The notes under the pieces: model-generated
Told to the model about the DNA's origin: nothing
Database searches by the model: none
The model's input: only the letters and a program-made list of their open reading frames with translations
In this document: positions 60,671 through 64,000 of the stretch, piece after piece
Position numbering within the stretch: position 1 is the stretch's first letter
How the letters are laid out: each line of letters begins with the position of its first letter
Made by a program: the position numbers and the translations under genes
Origin: an uncultured Myxococcales bacterium
GTDB taxonomy: Bacteria > Myxococcota_A > Polyangia > Polyangiales > Polyangiaceae
Direction of reading: 5' to 3'
Assembly: GCA_937949945.1 (NCBI GenBank)
Contig: CALFEQ010000147.1
Coordinates: forward strand, 49,955-113,954
Length of the DNA: 64,000 nt

Positions 60671-61456
60671 ATGGACCGCCTCCTCGCACGCCTCGAGCGG
60701 TCGCTCGGTCGCTTCGCCATCGAGCGTCTTCCCACCTTCATCGTCGGCGGGATGGCGCTCGTGTTCTTCCTGTCGCTCTCGAAGCCCGAGCTCATCAATC
60801 GGCTGACGCTCGACCCGTCTCGCGCGCTCCAGGAGCCGTGGCGGTTCGTGACGTACCTCTTCCTTCCGAACTCGAGCTCGCTGATCTGGGTCGTCTTCGC
60901 GCTCTACTGGACGTGGCTCATCGGGACCCACCTCGAGCAGGAGTGGGGAGCCTTCAAGCTCAACGTCTACTACTTCCTCGGTGCGCTCGGGACGACGGCG
61001 GCCGCGTGGATCACGGGAGAGCCTCAGGGCAACTTCTGGCTGAACACGTCGCTCTTCTTCGCGTTCGCGACGATCTTCCCGAACTACCAGATCTACCTCT
61101 TCTTCATCATCCCCATCCGGGTCAAATGGCTCGGCCTCCTGTCGCTCGCCTTCGTCGGCTTCTACTTCGTCGTCGGCGGCCTCGGCGTGAAGGCGGCCAT
61201 CGCGGTCGCGCTCGGCAATTACCTCGTGTTCTTCACCGGACACCTCATCCGCCTCGCCCGCGGACAGCGCGTCCAGATGCGCCAGGCGGCGCGGCGAGCG
61301 TCGTTCCGCCCCCCGCCCGAGCGTGAGGAGCCCATCGATCGCACGTGCGCGATCTGCGGCGCGCGCCAAGCGGACGGCGCCGACATCCGCGTCTGCACGT
61401 GCGAGAAGTGCGGCGGGCCCCGCGAGCTCTGCTTGGAGCATGCGAGGAATCACTGA
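60671..61456 (+). CDS. Rhomboid-like membrane protein with zinc-binding tail
   Basis: A 261-residue protein with about six membrane helices in the rhomboid/TMEM115-like layout (PWRFVTYLFLP, then WLIGTHLEQEWGAFKLNVYYF). The serine position of true rhomboids (GxSG) is not found; the equivalent loop reads LNTSLFFAFATIFPN, so a proteolytic role is doubtful. The last 45 residues carry CAICG, CTCEKCGG and a final C and H, a zinc-ribbon-like cluster on the cytoplasmic side. A membrane adaptor or inactive rhomboid is the best description. Confidence 0.8.
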   Translation: MDRLLARLERSLGRFAIERLPTFIVGGMALVFFLSLSKPELINRLTLDPSRALQEPWRFVTYLFLPNSSSLIWVVFALYWTWLIGTHLEQEWGAFKLNVYYFLGALGTTAAAWITGEPQGNFWLNTSLFFAFATIFPNYQIYLFFIIPIRVKWLGLLSLAFVGFYFVVGGLGVKAAIAVALGNYLVFFTGHLIRLARGQRVQMRQAARRASFRPPPEREEPIDRTCAICGARQADGADIRVCTCEKCGGPRELCLEHARNH

Positions 61457-61460
61457 GAAG

Positions 61461-61855
61461 AGGCTCCAGGCTCCAGGCTCCAGGCTCCAGGGAGTCAGGC
61501 CTCAGACTGCGGTCTCCAGACTCCAGTCTCCAGTCTCCAGCCTTCGGGGCTCCTCTCAGCGTGCGGCCTCCCTCGCTTCGGCTGCCCTGAAGACCATGGG
61601 CACGGGGCCGATCCCGACTCCCGGGGTTCGTGACGTGGTGCGCCTCCGAGCGCGACAGAGCCTGATGCAACGCGCGCCCGTGCGCGCCCATCGGAACGTC
61701 GAGCGGCCTACGCCGTCGCGTTCGTCGTCGGACGGCTCGACGCGAGACGAGCTGGAGCCTGCCCCCCCGGAAGCCCCAACCTGGAGCCTGGAGCCTGGAG
61801 CCTGAGGCCCCGAAGGCGCCTCATCGCCTGGAGCCTGAGGCCCCGAAGGCGCCTC
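61461..61855. repeat. Heptamer arrays and 23-bp repeat after the rhomboid-like gene
   Basis: Four GGCTCCA units (61461-61492), a run of GTCTCCA variants (about 61511-61542) and CCTGGAG units in the opposite orientation (61779-61805) bracket a 345-bp noncoding segment. CCTGAGGCCCCGAAGGCGCC then occurs twice about 30 bp apart (61800-61822 and 61832-61855). No gene is supported here. Confidence 0.78.
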
Positions 61856-62855
61856 AATCGATCGTCAAAACGATCTTCCCGAAGCTCGCGTTCGCCGCCA
61901 TGTGCTGATGTGCCTCGTCCGCTCGCTCGAGCGGGAGCACGCGGTCGACGATCGGCGTGAGCTTTCCGTCCTCGACGAGCGGCCGCAGGTTGCGGGCGAG
62001 GACCTGGGCGGCGGCGATCTTCTCTTCGAGCGGTCGAGAGCGGAGGACGGTGCCGAAGAGGCGGAGGCGTCGGCGGAGCAGCGCGCCGAGATCCACGTCG
62101 GCGCGCGCGCCGGCCATCAGGCCCACGAGGATCAGACGTCCTCGATCGGCGAGCGCGGCCATGCTCTCCGGCACGTACGCGCCGCCGACGAGATCGAGGA
62201 CGACGTCGACGCCTCTGCCGCCCGTGAGCTCGCGTACGCGCTCGGCGAAGCGCGGTGAGCCGTCGTCGCCCGCCTGCGGTACGACGCCGGCCGAGAGGCC
62301 GAGCGCCTCGGCGCGTGCGAGCTTCTCCTGGGATCGGGCGGTGCCAATTGCTCGCGCCCCGATCGCTCGCGCGATCTGCACGGCCGCAGTCCCGACCCCG
62401 CTTCCGGCGGCGTGGACGAGCACCGTCTCGCCCGCGGCGAGCCCGGCCTGCAGGACCATCGCGTCGTACGCCGTGAGCGCGGCCTCGGGGATCGCGGCCG
62501 CCTCCACGAAGCCGAGCGGAGCGCCTCCGACGACGGGAATCAGCGCCAGCGTCCGCGCGTGCACGACGACCTGCTCGGCGTAGGCCCCACCGGAGACGAT
62601 GCCGAACACGCGATCGCCCGGGCGCACGTCGGTCGTGCCGCTGCCGACGGCGTCGACCTCTCCCGCGATCTCGAGCCCGGGGATGTCGGGCGGCGCGTCC
62701 GGCGGCGCCGGATAGAGCCCGCGTCGCTGGAGCAGATCCGCGCGGTTCACGCCGCAGGCACGCACCCGTACCCGTGCCTGACCGGGTCCAGGCTCCGGCG
62801 ACGGGACGTCGCGCAGCTCGAGCTTCGATCCAGGAGCGATGACGATGGCTCGCAT
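61854..62855 (-). CDS. NAD(P)H quinone oxidoreductase, zinc-independent MDR family
   Basis: A 333-residue medium-chain dehydrogenase/reductase. N-terminal GroES-like fold with CGVNRADLLQRRGLYP and IPGLEIAGEVDAVG, then the nucleotide-binding loop HAAGSGVGTAAVQIA. The motifs fit the PIG3/TP53I3-like quinone oxidoreductases, which lack catalytic zinc. It reduces quinones or enones with NADPH in known relatives. ATG at 62855 is preferred; one four codons upstream (62867) is possible. Divergent from the CxxCxxCC protein gene. Confidence 0.93.
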   Translation of the reverse strand: MRAIVIAPGSKLELRDVPSPEPGPGQARVRVRACGVNRADLLQRRGLYPAPPDAPPDIPGLEIAGEVDAVGSGTTDVRPGDRVFGIVSGGAYAEQVVVHARTLALIPVVGGAPLGFVEAAAIPEAALTAYDAMVLQAGLAAGETVLVHAAGSGVGTAAVQIARAIGARAIGTARSQEKLARAEALGLSAGVVPQAGDDGSPRFAERVRELTGGRGVDVVLDLVGGAYVPESMAALADRGRLILVGLMAGARADVDLGALLRRRLRLFGTVLRSRPLEEKIAAAQVLARNLRPLVEDGKLTPIVDRVLPLERADEAHQHMAANASFGKIVLTID

Positions 62856-62960
62856 GCGTCGGAGCATAAGGCGCGTCGGCGCGAACCGCGACGGCGGGTC
62901 GCGTCGATGACGTCTCCCCTCCCCAGCGCGCTGGGCATTTGATAGAAGCGAGCACGAAAC

Positions 62961-63608
62961 ATGGCCGTCGCCGCCCGCTATCGCCCCATCGTCCGTAGCT
63001 TCGACATCAAGGACGTGCGTGCGGCTGCAGCCCACGTACGCGCGGGCGGGCATGCCGTCGTCTGGGAGAGGAAAGACCGAGCCGTCCTCGTCTTCGGCAA
63101 GCCTGCCGAGAACGACCCGGACGACTACGGCCTCTGGGCCGTCTACGACATGGGCAAGTGGCGGTGGAAGCTCGAGACGAAGGGCGCCCTCCGCGGCCTC
63201 GCGACCACGCTCGTGCCCCGCGACTGTCTCTGGATCGTCCGCCGCCGCGTCGAGCGCGACTCGATCCACAAGGGCGCCCGCCGCAAGGTCGCGTTCGACT
63301 GCACCAAGTGCGCCGCCTGCTGCCAGGACAACGAGGTCATCCTCCTCGACGAGGACATCGAGCGCTTCAAGAAGCACGGCCGCCCCGAGCTCGCGAAGCC
63401 CCCGTACGCGAAGCGCCACAAGGACGGCCGCATCATCTTGACCCTCCTCGAGTCGAAGCGCTGCCGCCACCTCCGCAAAGACAACCGCTGCGGCATCTAC
63501 CCGATCCGCCCCCACGCCTGCAGCGAGTTCCCGATGGGCAGCGAATGCTGCCTGTTCGCCCGCGAGGACATCCTCGACCTGCACGACGGGTTGCGGCCGA
63601 GCAATTGA
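62961..63608 (+). CDS. YkgJ-type CxxCxxCC protein
   Basis: A 215-residue soluble protein. The N-terminal 110 residues are not conserved in a recognisable way. The C-terminal part starts with FDCTKCAACCQDNEV (CxxCxxCC), continues with CRHLRKDNRCGIYPIRPHACSEFP, and ends with CC again. This cluster is the YkgJ family signature, thought to bind zinc or an iron-sulfur cluster. Function unknown. The gene is followed by the repeat region at the end of the window. Confidence 0.87.
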   Translation: MAVAARYRPIVRSFDIKDVRAAAAHVRAGGHAVVWERKDRAVLVFGKPAENDPDDYGLWAVYDMGKWRWKLETKGALRGLATTLVPRDCLWIVRRRVERDSIHKGARRKVAFDCTKCAACCQDNEVILLDEDIERFKKHGRPELAKPPYAKRHKDGRIILTLLESKRCRHLRKDNRCGIYPIRPHACSEFPMGSECCLFAREDILDLHDGLRPSN

Positions 63609-63611
63609 GGA

Positions 63612-63895
63612 GGCTCCGGGCTCCAGGCTCCAGGCTCCAGGGGGCGGCCCGCGCGGCTCCTCCTAATGTCGGCAGGAAGGGGCCAGCTTACAGCCATTCC
63701 CAACGTCGGTAGGAATGGATGCAGCTTACAAGCGATCAGGCTCCAGGTTACCGACGTTAGGAGGAGGAAGGGTGCAGCTTACAGCCATTCCCAACGTCGG
63801 CGGGAATGAGTGCATCTTACACACACCCAACGTCGGTAGGAATGGGTGCAGACTGCAAGACCCATCTGGAGCCTGGAGCCTGGAGCCCGGAGCCT
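63612..63895. repeat. Inverted heptamer arrays bracketing the left part of the terminal repeat region
   Basis: GGCTCC(A/G) units at 63612-63641 and CCTGGAG units in the opposite sense at 63866-63895 bracket 224 bp. This is the same paired layout as in the tadB-tadC and tadC-FHA gaps and at 61461-61805, here placed around and within the AACGTCGG array. Confidence 0.75.
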
Positions 63896-64000
63896 CGGTA
63901 GGAACGGCTGCAACTTACAACCATCCCAACGTCGGTAGGAATGGGTGCAGCTTACAAGCGATCAGGCTCCAGGTTACCGACGTTAGGAGGAGGAAGGGTG
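63664..64000. repeat. Irregular repeat array with core AACGTCGGTAGGAATGGGTG
   Basis: At least five direct copies of a 31-37-bp unit, with core near AACGTCGGTAGGAATGGGTG followed by CAGCTTACA, begin at about 63664, 63702, 63793, 63829 and 63928. Inverted partial copies (TACCGACGTTAGG) occur at 63749 and 63975. A 74-bp segment, 63701-63774, recurs at 63927-64000 with a single mismatch, and the second copy ends at the window edge, so the array probably continues. Spacing and unit length vary, unlike a CRISPR. Confidence 0.85.

Noticed and set aside
60671..61456. Active rhomboid protease
   Set aside because: The GxSG motif expected around the catalytic serine is not present in the corresponding loop.
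63664..64000. CRISPR array
   Set aside because: Unit length and spacing vary, some copies are inverted, the spaces contain other repeats, and no cas genes are nearby.

Overview
The window is a high-GC chromosomal segment with dense, tightly packed genes and many 4-bp start/stop overlaps. It is rich in predicted lipoproteins with alanine/proline/aspartate linkers. It also carries FGE-like (SUMF1) lipoproteins, FHA-domain proteins, a Tad pilus locus and many CxxCH proteins. Together these suggest a myxobacterium-like organism (Myxococcota, probably class Polyangia). This is an inference from gene content; no rRNA or other taxonomic marker is present.

Layout. (1) 1-5740, minus strand: the tip of a lipoprotein gene, then a four-gene Gld-type ABC transporter operon (ATPase, permease, GldG-like protein, DUF4340 protein). 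(2) 5930-13308: an FGE-like lipoprotein, a DUF3293 protein, a PhoR/PhoB-type two-component pair, a double cyclic-nucleotide-binding protein, and an aroE-xseA-small membrane protein operon. (3) 13456-32715: housekeeping genes (accC, metG, deoA) mixed with accessory ones: lipoproteins, an 836-residue lipase-like lipoprotein, a WYL regulator coupled to a saccharopine-dehydrogenase-like enzyme, a membrane-anchored bicupin, a multi-spanning membrane protein, a second FGE-like lipoprotein, and a class II cytochrome c-like lipoprotein.

(4) 32976-48916, plus strand: a Tad/Flp pilus (type IVc) locus. A -24/-12 promoter candidate precedes the flp pilin, which is followed by a hairpin. Then come the prepilin peptidase, four pilin-like/TadE/TadG-like proteins, a protein of unknown function, a second class II cytochrome c-like protein, CpaB, the CpaC secretin, an FHA-CpaF ATPase fusion, TadB, TadC, an FHA membrane protein, a TPR lipoprotein, a second CpaF ATPase and an FHA-like/Met-Gly-Pro/TPR protein. 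No CpaE/TadZ is seen. Two ATPases plus three FHA or FHA-like proteins recall the Tad-like Kil machinery used by Myxococcus for contact-dependent prey killing.

(5) 48936-60301: an ECF sigma factor and its probable membrane regulator (minus strand), then a cell-surface redox-type cluster. Its plus-strand part encodes a two-motif cytochrome-like lipoprotein, a CxxCH lipoprotein of the planctomycete/myxobacterial surface type, a small lipoprotein and a Tat-exported protein. Its minus-strand part encodes two further heme-motif proteins, a TPR-DUF3570 outer-membrane barrel and a DUF4266 lipoprotein ending in a Gly-rich CGCN tail. A last CxnCH lipoprotein is divergent.

(6) 60302-64000: an inactive rhomboid-like protein with a zinc-binding tail, a quinone oxidoreductase and a CxxCxxCC protein, separated by unusually repeat-rich intergenic DNA. 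The repeats are heptamer arrays (CCTGGAG and its complement), often present as inverted pairs bracketing intergenic segments. At the window end is an irregular array with a core near AACGTCGGTAGGAATGGGTG, including a 74-bp direct repeat. No rRNA, tRNA, CRISPR, IS element or origin was recognised.
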